The translations under genes were made by a program, and so were the position numbers. Source: Sneathiella chungangensis (GTDB taxonomy: Bacteria > Pseudomonadota > Alphaproteobacteria > Sneathiellales > Sneathiellaceae). From it: DNA of 64,000 nucleotides. The stretch spans positions 1 through 64,000 of the forward strand of contig NZ_WTVA01000002.1 of assembly GCF_009882935.1 (NCBI RefSeq). The letters run 5' to 3'. Below the pieces are notes generated by a model. The model was not told where the DNA came from. It searched no databases and saw only the letters and a list, made by a program, of their open reading frames with translations. Below, piece by piece: positions 19,125 to 28,126 of the stretch (the first letter of the stretch is position 1; every line of letters begins with the position of its first letter).

Positions 19125-20561
19125 TTGATTGATAAAATAAAGTATGTCGTTGTTGATCTTGATGGCACGTTGGTTCGAACCGATTTGTTCGTTGAATCCC
19201 TGCTGCGTTATCTGAAGGGTAACCCATTTAAGATTGTCCGACTGCTCCTCTGGATATTGAAGGGGCGCGCCTATGCCAAGCAAAAGGTAGCGGAAAATAT
19301 TGATATCGACGCGGCCTACCTCCCCTATGAAGAGTCCCTGATTGCCTATCTCAAGCAACTGAAATCACAGGGAAAAGAAATCATTCTCGCGACGGCGTCA
19401 CACCGTAACTATGCCGATCGGGTTGCCGAACATCTGGGGATCTTCGATCGGGTGATGGCAACCGAGGAAAATCACAATCTGAAGGGTCGTAACAAGCTGG
19501 CGGCCATCAAGGAATTAATCGGCGACGAAGATTTCGCTTATGCGGGCGACAGTGCAGCCGACACGCCAATCTGGCGGGCGGCCGCTGCAAATATCATGGT
19601 GAATGCGCCGGCCGCGAACGTGGCGGAAGCCGAAAAAGACGGAAAATTGATATGGCAGGCGAAATCGGAGACCTCTGCCGTCAAGTCGTTTGTAAAGGAA
19701 ATGCGGCCGCACCAATATGCGAAGAACGTCTTGATATTCGTTCCTCTGGTTACTTCCCATGAATATTCTGACCCTACCCATATTGTCACCACGTTGCTGG
19801 CCTTTGTGTGCTTCAGCTTTTGTGCGTCCGGCGTTTATTTCCTGAATGATCTCCTTGATCTGCAGGAAGACCGCCGTCATCGCAGCAAGAAATATCGGCC
19901 GATCGCGTCGGGAGCGCTACCGCTTGTGGTCGGTGTCGCCGGGGCAATCGGATTTCCGCTCCTTGCCTTCGCTCTTTCGATCGCGTTTCTGCCGCTCGCT
20001 TTCTGTGGCGTGCTGCTGGTTTATTTCGCTATCACCAACGCCTATTCTTTCCTTTTAAAGCGGATCACGACCGTTGACGTGATGACGTTGGCAATCCTTT
20101 ACACGCTGCGGGTTGTCGCCGGCGCCGCCGCATCGGGCGTGAGCCTGTCATATTGGCTGATCGGGTTTTCGGTGTTCATCTTCGTCAGTCTCGCCTTCAT
20201 GAAGCGCTATATCGAAGTCGCCGCCCTGTCGGACAAGAGCGGGCAGGTGCGCGGTCGGGGCTATTCCAGAGATGACCGCGAAACAATGTTCAGTCTCGGC
20301 ATTGCAAATTTTACCGCGGCCGTCATCATTCTTACACTTTATATAAACAGCCCATTTGTTCTGACATCCTATTCCACGCCTGAATTCCTTTGGCTCCTCT
20401 GCCTGATTGTCCTGTTTTGGGGAAACCATATCTGGGTTTGTGCCCGGCGGGGCGATATACCGGATGATCCCGTCGTTTTCGCCATCAAGGACAGGGCCAG
20501 CCAGCTGGTCGGGGTCAGCTTTGTTATCGTTCTTTTTCTGGCGAAATATATCGAATTCTGA
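19125..20561 (+). CDS. HAD-UbiA fusion, polyprenyl-phosphate phosphoribosyltransferase-like
   Basis: The N-terminal about 200 residues are a HAD phosphatase: VVVDLDGTLVRTD (motif I), ILATASH (II), GRNKLAAI (III) and AYAGDSAADTPIW (IV). The C-terminal about 270 residues are a UbiA membrane domain with NDLLDLQEDRRHRSKKYRP and YSFLLKRITTVDV...RVVAGA. These match the aspartate motifs of decaprenyl-phosphate 5-phosphoribosyltransferases rather than quinone prenyltransferases. Known enzymes of that kind join PRPP to polyprenyl phosphate; the fused phosphatase would remove the 5'-phosphate, giving polyprenyl-phosphoryl ribose (inferred). There is no ATG: a TTG at 19125 after GAGG is preferred, and a TTG at 19071 would add 18 residues. 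The SMR gene follows by 48 bases. Confidence 0.85.
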   Translation: MIDKIKYVVVDLDGTLVRTDLFVESLLRYLKGNPFKIVRLLLWILKGRAYAKQKVAENIDIDAAYLPYEESLIAYLKQLKSQGKEIILATASHRNYADRVAEHLGIFDRVMATEENHNLKGRNKLAAIKELIGDEDFAYAGDSAADTPIWRAAAANIMVNAPAANVAEAEKDGKLIWQAKSETSAVKSFVKEMRPHQYAKNVLIFVPLVTSHEYSDPTHIVTTLLAFVCFSFCASGVYFLNDLLDLQEDRRHRSKKYRPIASGALPLVVGVAGAIGFPLLAFALSIAFLPLAFCGVLLVYFAITNAYSFLLKRITTVDVMTLAILYTLRVVAGAAASGVSLSYWLIGFSVFIFVSLAFMKRYIEVAALSDKSGQVRGRGYSRDDRETMFSLGIANFTAAVIILTLYINSPFVLTSYSTPEFLWLLCLIVLFWGNHIWVCARRGDIPDDPVVFAIKDRASQLVGVSFVIVLFLAKYIEF

Positions 20562-20609
20562 CCTGCCGGATGCGCGGCGCGTGAAATATAACTTAGGAGA
20601 CGATAAAAA

Positions 20610-20984
20610 ATGTCCATGCTCGTTCTCAGCCTGATTTTGCTGACGGTCTTTTCCTCCGCTTGCGCGCAGCTCGTGTTGAAACTTGGCGTAGCGGATCAGA
20701 AAATGCAGGCGGCGATGCAGTCGGGCATTTTTGACTCCCTGATGGCCGCGGCGTTGTCGCCCTTCATCTGGCTGGGGTTGATTATTTACGCCCTCAGCGT
20801 GGCGCTCTGGCTCTGGGTGCTGTCGAAAGTCGATTTAAGCGTCGCCTATCCTTTCGTCGGAATCGGTTTTGTCGTCACGATGCTTTTCGGGATACTCCTG
20901 CTCAACGAGAATGTGACGCCGATGCGCATTATCGGGACCATTCTGATCGTCGGGGGATGCGTTCTCGTTGGTCGGTCAGCTTAG
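20610..20984 (+). CDS. Small EmrE/SMR-type membrane protein, possible lipid-sugar flippase subunit
   Basis: The 124-residue protein has four membrane helices, with a C-terminal pattern SKVDLSVAYPFVGIGFVVT...LLNENVTPMRIIGTILIVGG typical of the SMR/DMT superfamily. It is slightly longer than drug-exporting EmrE, because of an extra loop after helix 1, like the ArnE/ArnF flippase subunits. A GGAGACGATAAAAA ribosome site precedes the ATG. It follows the HAD-UbiA gene by 48 bases and is probably co-transcribed, so flipping a polyprenyl-phosphoryl sugar is the most sensible role. That role is inferred; drug export is the alternative. Confidence 0.85.
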   Translation: MSMLVLSLILLTVFSSACAQLVLKLGVADQKMQAAMQSGIFDSLMAAALSPFIWLGLIIYALSVALWLWVLSKVDLSVAYPFVGIGFVVTMLFGILLLNENVTPMRIIGTILIVGGCVLVGRSA

Positions 20985-21012
20985 GTCGGCGGCGTTTGGG
21001 TCATAACCGCAA

Positions 21013-21041
21013 CGGCGCCCGATTTCATAAATCAGGCGCCG
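21013..21041. terminator. Hairpin between convergent genes, probable bidirectional terminator
   Basis: CGGCGCC (21013-21019) pairs with GGCGCCG (21035-21041), and GATTT with AAATC inside, after one mismatch. The stem is strong but has no T-run on either side. It lies between the SMR gene (plus) and the cysteine synthase gene (minus), whose stops face each other. Confidence 0.5.
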
Positions 21042-21069
21042 CCGCGGAAAAAAGTGACATTGTCGGTGT

Positions 21070-22164
21070 TCAGGCTGCGGGCATATGAAAGCCCGGCGTT
21101 GACAAGGAAAGCGCTTTTTCCTCATCCGTCATGTCTTCGACGATATTCTCAAATAATGGCGATGACAGATACCGCTCCCCCGTATCGGGAAGCATGCAGA
21201 GGATGACCGATCCCGGTGCTGCCTTTTCCGCAATCTTCATCGCGACGCCGAAAGTCGATCCGCCAGAAATTCCGGTGAAAATCCCTTCCTTCTGCGCCAG
21301 CTTTTGCGACCAGTCGATGCCTTCCGCGCCGGCGATCGGGATCAGTTCGTCATAAAAGCCGTTGTCCAGGGCTTCCTGCAGAACCAGCGGAATAAAGTCC
21401 GGGGTCCAGCCCTGAATAGGATGGGGTTCGAAGGATGTATGGCCCTCGCTTGGTGAGCCGCTGGCATCCCGCTTTTGCGCAACGCCGCTGCCGACGAGCT
21501 GGGCATTGGCCGGCTCCGTCAGGATAATCTTTGTCTCCGGGCGCTCTTTTCTCAATACCCTGGAAACGCCGGTCATCGTGCCGCCGGTGCCATACCCGCT
21601 CACCCAGTAGTCCAGGCGATGGCCCTTGAAATCAGCAAGTATTTCGCGCGCCGTCGTGTTCTCGTGAATGAGCGCGTTGTCATCCGTCTCAAACTGGCGG
21701 GCTAGGAACCAGCCATTGGCGTCCGCGAGCTCCTTCGCTTTTTGATACATGCCGAAACCTTTGGCCGCTCGCGGTGTCAGGACGACCTTCGCGCCAAGAA
21801 AACGCATCAGCTTCCGGCGTTCAATCGAAAAGCTGTCGGCCATCGTGACGACGAGAGGATATCCCTTCGCCGCACAGACCATCGCAAGGCCTATTCCTGT
21901 GTTCCCGCTGGTGGCTTCAACCACGGTCTGGCCCGGTTTCAGATCGCCGCGTTTTTCCGCCTGTTCGATAATGGAAATTGCCAGCCTGTCTTTCACCGAA
22001 GCGGCCGGATTGAAAAATTCCGCTTTTACATACATCTCGACGCCATCTGGCGCGAGTCTGTTGATGCGGATACAGGGGGTATCTCCGATTGTCTCGACGA
22101 CGGAATCAAAAAGACGGCCCCGACCTTTTGTGCTTCTTGAGTCACCTTGAGGATTTTGTTGCAT
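21070..22164 (-). CDS. cysK: Cysteine synthase A-like PLP enzyme
   Basis: This enzyme makes cysteine from O-acetylserine and sulfide using pyridoxal phosphate. The Schiff-base lysine sits in ASVKDRLA, the substrate loop is TSGNTGIGLA, the phosphate-binding loop is GTGGTMTG, and GISGGST follows. At 364 residues it is longer than typical CysK (about 310-320), through a polar N-terminal extension and a roughly 45-residue insertion/tail region that includes SPSEGHTSF. It could therefore be a cysteine synthase paralogue using another nucleophile. A GGGAG site precedes the ATG. It appears monocistronic, with a hairpin at its end. Confidence 0.88.
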   Translation of the reverse strand: MQQNPQGDSRSTKGRGRLFDSVVETIGDTPCIRINRLAPDGVEMYVKAEFFNPAASVKDRLAISIIEQAEKRGDLKPGQTVVEATSGNTGIGLAMVCAAKGYPLVVTMADSFSIERRKLMRFLGAKVVLTPRAAKGFGMYQKAKELADANGWFLARQFETDDNALIHENTTAREILADFKGHRLDYWVSGYGTGGTMTGVSRVLRKERPETKIILTEPANAQLVGSGVAQKRDASGSPSEGHTSFEPHPIQGWTPDFIPLVLQEALDNGFYDELIPIAGAEGIDWSQKLAQKEGIFTGISGGSTFGVAMKIAEKAAPGSVILCMLPDTGERYLSSPLFENIVEDMTDEEKALSLSTPGFHMPAA

Positions 22165-22661
22165 TTTCCACTCCCAATTTCAGGTCCGTCGTGTGTGACG
22201 GTGCGTCCTGATTACATCCAAATATTAGAAAAGCAGCCTAGACGCAGCCATTTTAAAAAGCAAACGCAACAGGGGAAAACTGGGAGAAAATCTATATGTT
22301 TTGCAACTGCCATCACGCGCCGCAACATGCTTCTTACCTAATAAACACCCGGTTGTTTTTTCCGACCACTTTTAACCTTGAGTAAAAGTTTTCCCATGAG
22401 GCAATTAAAAAATAAATTCTATACTTCATTAATTCTATTGATAATTAAATAAAAAAACTAAATAATAGATTTTTATTTTAAATCTGAAAAACAGATTTTC
22501 CTTATTGCAGTTGCGAACAAAAAAACAACAGAGTTCCCGAAATGTTTTATTGACGCTCATCAAGCAGCCTGCATATACTTCCGCTTCCACCGCATGGGTC
22601 CGACACGAAATGCGGCGGGGAAAAATAACTAAAAAAAATCGGACAATAGTGGGAGGCTATC
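22165..22661. other. AT-rich divergent spacer between cysK and the liv operon
   Basis: This 500-base region has no plausible gene. From about 22380 to 22500 it is strongly AT-rich and holds a small perfect hairpin (AAATCTG 22480-22486 with CAGATTT 22492-22498). The downstream part holds the liv promoter described separately. No riboswitch fold that I recognise is present. Confidence 0.5.
22550..22579 (+). promoter_or_regulatory. Sigma70-like promoter of the liv operon
   Basis: TTGACG (22550-22555) and TATACT (22574-22579) are near-consensus -35 and -10 hexamers separated by 18 bases, with an AT-rich upstream stretch that could act as an UP element. Transcription would start near 22586, giving a leader of about 75 bases before livH. 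Confidence 0.65.
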
Positions 22662-23555
22662 CTGTTTGAGTTTTTGCAGTTAGTCGTCGGAGGTGTGTCA
22701 ATCGGGTGTATTTACGCCCTTGTCGCTCTCGGTTTCGTCTTGATCTACAAAGCGACAGAGGTCGTCAACTTTGCGCAAGGCGAGTTGATGATGCTCGGTG
22801 CTTTTCTCGCCTATACCTTTATTTCAATTCTGGGGTGGAACTACTGGGTTGGTGCCGCGGCGGCAATTATTTGCATGTTTTTCGCGGGCAATCTTGTCGA
22901 TCGGGTTTTCTTGCGGCCCGTCCTCGGCCAGCCACAGTTCTCAATCGTCATGGTAACCATCGGCTTTGGCTATATGGCCCGAAGCGCCGCTGGCATGATG
23001 CCTGGCTGGGGGACCGAGACCTATGCGATCTCTACTCCCTTTTCAAGCGAGGGAATGCAGCTGATTCCGGAATCGATGGGCTCCCTGGTTATCTCGCAGA
23101 CTGACCTTTCGGTGATTATCGCCACGGTCATTTTATGTGCGGTGCTCTATACCTTCTTCACTCATACGCGGCTCGGTATCGCGATGCAGGCGTCCTCGCA
23201 GAACCAGCTTGCGGCCTATTATATGGGGATCCCGGTGAAAGCCGTGTTTTCCATGATCTGGGGGATCAGCGCCGCCGTGGCCGCTGCCGCTGGCATCCTG
23301 CTCGCGCCCACCACCCTGATCGATACGAGTATGGGCTTTATCGGACTGAAAGCCTTTCCGGCAGCAGTTCTAGGGGGGTTCGGGTCGATCCCCGGGGCTG
23401 TCGTCGGCGGATTGATCATCGGCATTATTGAAACGCTTGCGGGCTTCTACCTGCCGCCCGGCTTCAAGAATGTCGCAGCCTATGTCGTGCTTCTCATCGT
23501 ATTGGTCGTCCGGCCGCAAGGGCTGTTCGGACAGAAAACCGGAAAGCGAGTTTAA
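22662..23555 (+). CDS. livH: Branched-chain amino acid-type ABC transporter permease, LivH
   Basis: This is one of the two permeases of a HAAT-type importer (hydrophobic amino acids or related organic acids), with eight to nine membrane helices. SIGCIYALVALGFVLIYKATEVVNFAQGELMMLGAF near the N-terminus is the family's signature; the parts I rely on are GCIYALVALGF and VNFAQGE. GGFGSIPGAVVGGLIIGIIE sits near the end. I place the start at CTG 22662, six bases past GGGAGG, which restores the usual LFEFLQLVVGG N-terminus. The next in-frame start, TTG 22674, is too far from that site and would trim the first helix. Length is about 297. Confidence 0.9.
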   Translation: MFEFLQLVVGGVSIGCIYALVALGFVLIYKATEVVNFAQGELMMLGAFLAYTFISILGWNYWVGAAAAIICMFFAGNLVDRVFLRPVLGQPQFSIVMVTIGFGYMARSAAGMMPGWGTETYAISTPFSSEGMQLIPESMGSLVISQTDLSVIIATVILCAVLYTFFTHTRLGIAMQASSQNQLAAYYMGIPVKAVFSMIWGISAAVAAAAGILLAPTTLIDTSMGFIGLKAFPAAVLGGFGSIPGAVVGGLIIGIIETLAGFYLPPGFKNVAAYVVLLIVLVVRPQGLFGQKTGKRV

Positions 23556-23557
23556 GA

Positions 23558-24667
23558 ATGCGGTTTTTGTTCAAAACAGACTACGATCAGGACATCCGGA
23601 TCGCGAAGCATTCAGGTTACTACTGGTCTTATGGGTTGTTGCTTCTTGTGGTCATTGCGGCGCCTTTCTTTCTCGAAAGTTATTATATCGGTCAGATGAC
23701 GCAATTATATATCATCGCGATAGCTGGCGTCGGCCTGATGCTGCTCGCGGGATATACGGGACTGGTCAGCCTCGGCCATGCGGCATTTTTTGGCATAGGC
23801 GCCTATACAGAGGCGGTTATGACGGGCAACGGTATTCCGCTTCCCTTCATGGACGAACCGATGGTGTTCTCGTTCCTCGTATCGATGCCGATGGCCGCAA
23901 TTTTCGCGGCTCTGGCGGGCGTCGTGATCGGCATCCCCGTGCTTCGACTGACGGGTATTTATCTTGCCATTGCGACCTTCGCCTTCGCGATCGTGATCGA
24001 GGAAGTGCTCTCGCGCTGGGAAAGTGTCACTAACGGCTATACGGGACTTCTCGTGGAATCGCTCTATGTCGGTGACCTGGAGTTATCGGACGGCCCGCCC
24101 TTTTATTTTCTCTGCCTCGGGTTATTGATTCTCGTGATCCTGATGTCGATCAATTTGCTGCGGTCACCGACAGGGCGCGCGATGATGGCCATTCGCGACT
24201 CGGAAATTTCCGCGCAAAGCATGGGTGTCAACCTCGCTCGGGTAAAAACGACGGCGTTCGCTTTGAGCGCCGGGGTCACCGGACTTGCCGGCGCGTTGTT
24301 CGCCCATAAGCTTGGCTTTCTCTCGCCTGAAAGCTTTACAGTATTTCAGTCTCTCGAGTTGCTGGTGCTTGTTGTCGTCGGTGGGATTGGTTCGCTGCAC
24401 GGAGCGATTTTCGGTGCCATGTTCGTCCTTGCGTTGCCGCAAGGCCTCGCCATTCTCAAGGACTATCTGCCAACGTCGATTGCCGAAACACCGGGTATGG
24501 AGCCATTCATCTTCGGGCTTATTCTGGTGCTTGTGATCATTTTCGAGCCCTATGGCATTTATGGCCGGTGGCTGAAGATAAAACATTATTTCCAGATGTT
24601 CCCTGTCTACAAGCGAGCAACCTTTAAACGCCAGAAAGCCTATATGAAGTCGGAACGGTTGAAATGA
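23558..24667 (+). CDS. livM: Branched-chain amino acid-type ABC transporter permease, LivM
   Basis: This is the second permease of the importer, 369 residues with about ten helices. AGYTGLVSLGHAAFFGIGAYT and LRLTGIYLAIATFAFAIVIEE are typical LivM segments (quoted in parts: GYTGLVSLGHAAFFGIGAY; TGIYLAIATFAFA). A conserved RSPTGRAMMAIRDSEISAQS cytoplasmic loop and VVGGIGSLHGAIFGA follow. The N-terminal soluble stretch and the long basic C-terminal tail (FKRQKAYMKSERLK) are a little longer than in enteric LivM. It begins two bases after livH and overlaps livG by four (ATGA). Confidence 0.92.
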   Translation: MRFLFKTDYDQDIRIAKHSGYYWSYGLLLLVVIAAPFFLESYYIGQMTQLYIIAIAGVGLMLLAGYTGLVSLGHAAFFGIGAYTEAVMTGNGIPLPFMDEPMVFSFLVSMPMAAIFAALAGVVIGIPVLRLTGIYLAIATFAFAIVIEEVLSRWESVTNGYTGLLVESLYVGDLELSDGPPFYFLCLGLLILVILMSINLLRSPTGRAMMAIRDSEISAQSMGVNLARVKTTAFALSAGVTGLAGALFAHKLGFLSPESFTVFQSLELLVLVVVGGIGSLHGAIFGAMFVLALPQGLAILKDYLPTSIAETPGMEPFIFGLILVLVIIFEPYGIYGRWLKIKHYFQMFPVYKRATFKRQKAYMKSERLK

Positions 24668-25422
24668 GTTTATTCAAAGCGGAAAATCTGGCGATTAACT
24701 TTGGCGGCGTCAAAGCTGTCGACGGGGTGAATTTCGAGATCGAAAAGGGCGAATGTTTTACGATTATTGGTCCTAACGGGGCCGGCAAGACGACCATTTT
24801 CAATCTGATCAGCCGGATCTACGATTCGACAGATGGAACTATGACTTTTGATGGTCAGGACATTACGAAGGTGCCGCCTCATGCCATCGCCAGCCTTGGG
24901 ATTGCGCGGACGTTCCAGAATATTGAACTGTTCGAGCATGCCACGGTCCTGCAAAATCTTCTTGTTGGCCGGCATTGTCATTCCAGGACGGGCCTATTCT
25001 CGGAACTTGCGTTTCTGCCATCCGTCCGCCGGGCGGAAGTTGCGCATCGCGAGAAGGTGGAGGAGGTCATCGATTTTCTTGATCTGCAGCATTATCGGGA
25101 AAGCCTTATCTCCAACCTTCCCTATGGCGTCCGGAAGGTTGTCGAACTGGGCCGCGCACTCTGTACCGAACCCAAGCTGATCCTGCTGGATGAACCCTCC
25201 TCCGGTCTCAATGTTGAGGAGACGCAGGATATGTCCTTCTGGATCGACGATATCAAAAAGGACCTCGGCATTACTGTCCTGATGGTTGAGCATGACATGA
25301 AGCTGGTATCCGAAGTGTCCGACCATGTGCTGGTGCTCAATTACGGTCGGATGCTCGCGCACGGATCGCCGCAGGACGTGCAGAACGACCCCGAAGTGGT
25401 CAAGGCTTATCTGGGAGAGTAG
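24664..25422 (+). CDS. livG: Branched-chain amino acid-type ABC transporter ATPase, LivG
   Basis: This is the first ATPase subunit, 252 residues, with Walker A GPNGAGKTT, Walker B LILLDEPSSGLN and H-loop MVEHDMKL. The ABC signature is the degenerate NLPYGVRKVVELGRAL instead of LSGGQ, a form known in LivG proteins. GIARTFQNIELF is the Q-loop region. It overlaps livM by four bases and is followed directly by livF. Because an acyl-CoA ligase sits in the same operon, the imported substrate may be a carboxylic acid rather than an amino acid. Confidence 0.92.
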   Translation: MSLFKAENLAINFGGVKAVDGVNFEIEKGECFTIIGPNGAGKTTIFNLISRIYDSTDGTMTFDGQDITKVPPHAIASLGIARTFQNIELFEHATVLQNLLVGRHCHSRTGLFSELAFLPSVRRAEVAHREKVEEVIDFLDLQHYRESLISNLPYGVRKVVELGRALCTEPKLILLDEPSSGLNVEETQDMSFWIDDIKKDLGITVLMVEHDMKLVSEVSDHVLVLNYGRMLAHGSPQDVQNDPEVVKAYLGE

Positions 25423-25424
25423 TG

Positions 25425-26198
25425 ATGAGTGACACGATCCTGAAAGTCCGGAATATCGAGACATATTACGGCCCGATCATGGCCATTCGGGGCATTTCGC
25501 TCGACGTTCGCGATGGCCAGATTGCGACTGTTCTGGGGGCCAATGGCGCCGGTAAGACGACCATCCTGAAAACCATCAGCGGCATTATGGATCCGCAAAA
25601 GGGGGTTGTCGAATTCGACGGACGGGAAATCCAGAAACGAGACCCCGACTGGGTGATGCGTCAGGGGATCAGCCATGTTCCGGAAGGGCGGGAGGTGTTC
25701 CCCTTCCTGTCGGTTAACGATAATCTGCTGATGGGCGCCTATACACGCAGTGACCGTGACGCGATCGCCAAGGATATTGAGCTTGTCCACAGCTATTTCC
25801 CGATCCTGAAAGAGCGCGCAGATCAACCGGCCGGCCAGCTTTCCGGCGGCGAACAGCAGATGCTCTCGATCAGTCGCGCGCTTATGGCACGGCCGAAAGT
25901 GATGCTTCTCGATGAACCGAGCCTCGGCCTCAGCCCGCGTCTCGTGAAGGAAATTTTTACCATCATCAAGCGGCTCAATGTCGAACAGGGCATGACGATG
26001 CTTCTTGTTGAACAGAATGCCAATATCGCCCTGCATACGGCGGATTTCGGTTATGTTTTGGAAGTCGGCCGGATTGTGATGGAGGATACGACCGAAAACC
26101 TTCTGCAGAAAGAGGATATCCGGGAGTTTTATCTCGGGATACAGGACCATGGGGTTCGCGGCAAGCGCCGCTGGAAAAAACGGAAAACCTGGCGTTAG
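25425..26198 (+). CDS. livF: Branched-chain amino acid-type ABC transporter ATPase, LivF
   Basis: This is the second ATPase subunit, about 257 residues, with Walker A GANGAGKTT, signature LSGGEQQMLSISRAL and Walker B VMLLDEPSLGLSP. It has a basic C-terminal tail (RGKRRWKKRKTW) longer than in typical LivF. The ATG at 25425 follows GGGAGAG; the preceding GTG overlaps the livG stop and is less likely. The acyl-CoA synthetase gene begins 24 bases later. Confidence 0.92.
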   Translation: MSDTILKVRNIETYYGPIMAIRGISLDVRDGQIATVLGANGAGKTTILKTISGIMDPQKGVVEFDGREIQKRDPDWVMRQGISHVPEGREVFPFLSVNDNLLMGAYTRSDRDAIAKDIELVHSYFPILKERADQPAGQLSGGEQQMLSISRALMARPKVMLLDEPSLGLSPRLVKEIFTIIKRLNVEQGMTMLLVEQNANIALHTADFGYVLEVGRIVMEDTTENLLQKEDIREFYLGIQDHGVRGKRRWKKRKTWR

Positions 26199-26222
26199 AA
26201 CAATCTGAGGCTGGAGATAAAA

Positions 26223-28055
26223 ATGAATGCAATGACATATCCCCCGACAGTCATCGACGGTGCCGAAACGACCTGTCAGCTTTTCTGGATTCGCGTCAAG
26301 CAGAATGATCAGAAGATCGCCATGCGCGAGAAAGATTTCGGCATCTGGCAGAGCATTACCTGGGCGGAATATGGTGAAAAGGCACGAGCCTGCGGCCTTG
26401 GCATGGTGGCGCTTGGACTGAAGCGGGGCGAGACCGTTTCGATATTGAGCGAGAATAATCCGGAATGGCTGTATCTGGATATGGGAACGCTCGGCGTCGG
26501 CGGCGTCAGCAATGGTGTTTACACGACGGACAGTTCTAAGCAGGTCGAATATCTCTGCAAGGACTCGCGGACCCGCATTTTCGTGGCGGAGAATGAAGAG
26601 CAGCTCGACAAGATCCTGGAAGTTCGTGAACGGCTTCCCGATCTTCTGAAAATCATCGTCCTCGATATGGAGGGCCTTCGTGATTTCAAGGATGACATGG
26701 TCATTAGCATCGACAATCTCTACGCAATCGGCGACGAATATCACAAGCAGCATCCGGATTTCTGGGAGGAGCAGATTGCGCTTTCGAAGCCGGAAGATCT
26801 GGCGATCCTGATCTATACGTCCGGCACAACCGGGCCGCCCAAGGGCGCCATGATTTCCCATCGCAACTTGATGTTCCAGATTTCCAATCTGACGCCTATT
26901 ATCGGTTATGGTCCTGAAGACGAGCAGCTTTCCTTCCTGCCGCTTTGCCATGTCGCAGAACGCTCATTCAGCGTTTTTCTGCCGCTTTTTGCAGGGTCCG
27001 TGATCAATTTTGTCGAAGGCCCCGACACCGTTCCGGAGAATATCCGCGAAGTATCTCCAACCGTCTTTTTTGCGGTGCCGCGTATATGGGAAAAATTCTA
27101 TTCCGCGATAACGCTGCAGCTCAAGGAGGCAACCAAGCTTCAGCAATGGGCCTATGGCTGGGCGATCGGCGCGGGATATAAACTGGCCGAGCACAAGTTA
27201 AACGGAACGAAGCCGTCGGCATTTGAAAAGTTAAGGTTCTGGCTGGCGGATCAACTGGTGCTGCGAAACATCAAACGGCTGCTTGGCCTGGACCGCGCGC
27301 ATTATCTTGGATCCGGGGCGGCGCCCATCGCGCCTGATCTGATCAAATGGTATCTGGCGCTCGGGCTTGATATGTATGAGGTATATGGCCAGACGGAGAA
27401 TACCGGCGTCGCGACAACCAATCTGCCCGACCAGTTCAAGCTGGGTTCCGTCGGCATTGCGGCCCCCAAGACAGAAGTCCGTATTTCGGACGAAGGGGAA
27501 ATTCTCCTTAAGGGGCCCCATGTATTTCTCGGCTATTTGAACCAGCCGGAGAAGACGGCGGAGACAGTAACGGACGGTTGGCTTCATACCGGCGATGTGG
27601 GGTATGTCGACAACAACGGTTTCGTGAAAATCACCGACCGTATGAAGGATATTATCATCACCGCCGGCGGCAAGAACATCACACCGTCAGAGATTGAAAA
27701 CCAGCTGAAATTCAGTCCCTATATCTCCGATGCCGTGGTTATTGGCGACAAGCGGAAATATCTGACCTGCCTGATCATGATCGATCATGAAAATGTCGAA
27801 AAATATGCGCAGGATCTCGATGTGCCGTTCACGAATTTCCAGAGTCTCTGCAAGGCGAAAGAAGTGCTGGACTTGATCCGCGAGGAAGTCGAAAAGGTGA
27901 ACAAGAATTTTGCTCAGGTCGAAACCATCAAGGATTTTCGACTTATCGAAGAAGTTTTGACGGCGGAGGATGACGAACTGACTCCGACGATGAAATTGAA
28001 ACGTTCCTTCGTCAATCAGAAATACAAGGGAATGATTGACACGATGTATCAATGA
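26223..28055 (+). CDS. Long-chain acyl-CoA synthetase-type AMP-binding ligase
   Basis: This enzyme activates a carboxylic acid to its CoA thioester through an acyl-adenylate. It is a 610-residue ANL enzyme of the long-chain (FadD15/FAA-like) branch. Motifs are the P-loop [17 protein letters not shown] (about 199), VYGQTENTG (about 386), [19 protein letters not shown] (about 455) and [17 protein letters not shown], with the C-terminal lysine domain after it. It is embedded between the ATPases and the binding protein of the liv-type importer, so it probably traps the imported acid as CoA ester. This gene order recurs in proteobacteria. The chain length or aromatic nature of the substrate cannot be read from the sequence. 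Confidence 0.92.
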   Translation: MNAMTYPPTVIDGAETTCQLFWIRVKQNDQKIAMREKDFGIWQSITWAEYGEKARACGLGMVALGLKRGETVSILSENNPEWLYLDMGTLGVGGVSNGVYTTDSSKQVEYLCKDSRTRIFVAENEEQLDKILEVRERLPDLLKIIVLDMEGLRDFKDDMVISIDNLYAIGDEYHKQHPDFWEEQIALSKPEDLAILIYTSGTTGPPKGAMISHRNLMFQISNLTPIIGYGPEDEQLSFLPLCHVAERSFSVFLPLFAGSVINFVEGPDTVPENIREVSPTVFFAVPRIWEKFYSAITLQLKEATKLQQWAYGWAIGAGYKLAEHKLNGTKPSAFEKLRFWLADQLVLRNIKRLLGLDRAHYLGSGAAPIAPDLIKWYLALGLDMYEVYGQTENTGVATTNLPDQFKLGSVGIAAPKTEVRISDEGEILLKGPHVFLGYLNQPEKTAETVTDGWLHTGDVGYVDNNGFVKITDRMKDIIITAGGKNITPSEIENQLKFSPYISDAVVIGDKRKYLTCLIMIDHENVEKYAQDLDVPFTNFQSLCKAKEVLDLIREEVEKVNKNFAQVETIKDFRLIEEVLTAEDDELTPTMKLKRSFVNQKYKGMIDTMYQ

Positions 28056-28126
28056 CACGGAATTTCTGGAAATTCGAAAAATAGTGTATCATGTTGTTAT
28101 CAGGGAATAAAATTGGGAGAATAATT

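Noticed and set aside
22480-22498. AAATCTG/CAGATTT hairpin in the AT-rich liv spacer
   Set aside because: The stem is short and AT-rich, with no link to either start or stop; it may be chance.
25407-26951. 514-codon open frame on the minus strand across livF and the acyl-CoA ligase
   Set aside because: It is a codon-bias shadow of two well-supported genes; its translation has no recognisable domain or signal.
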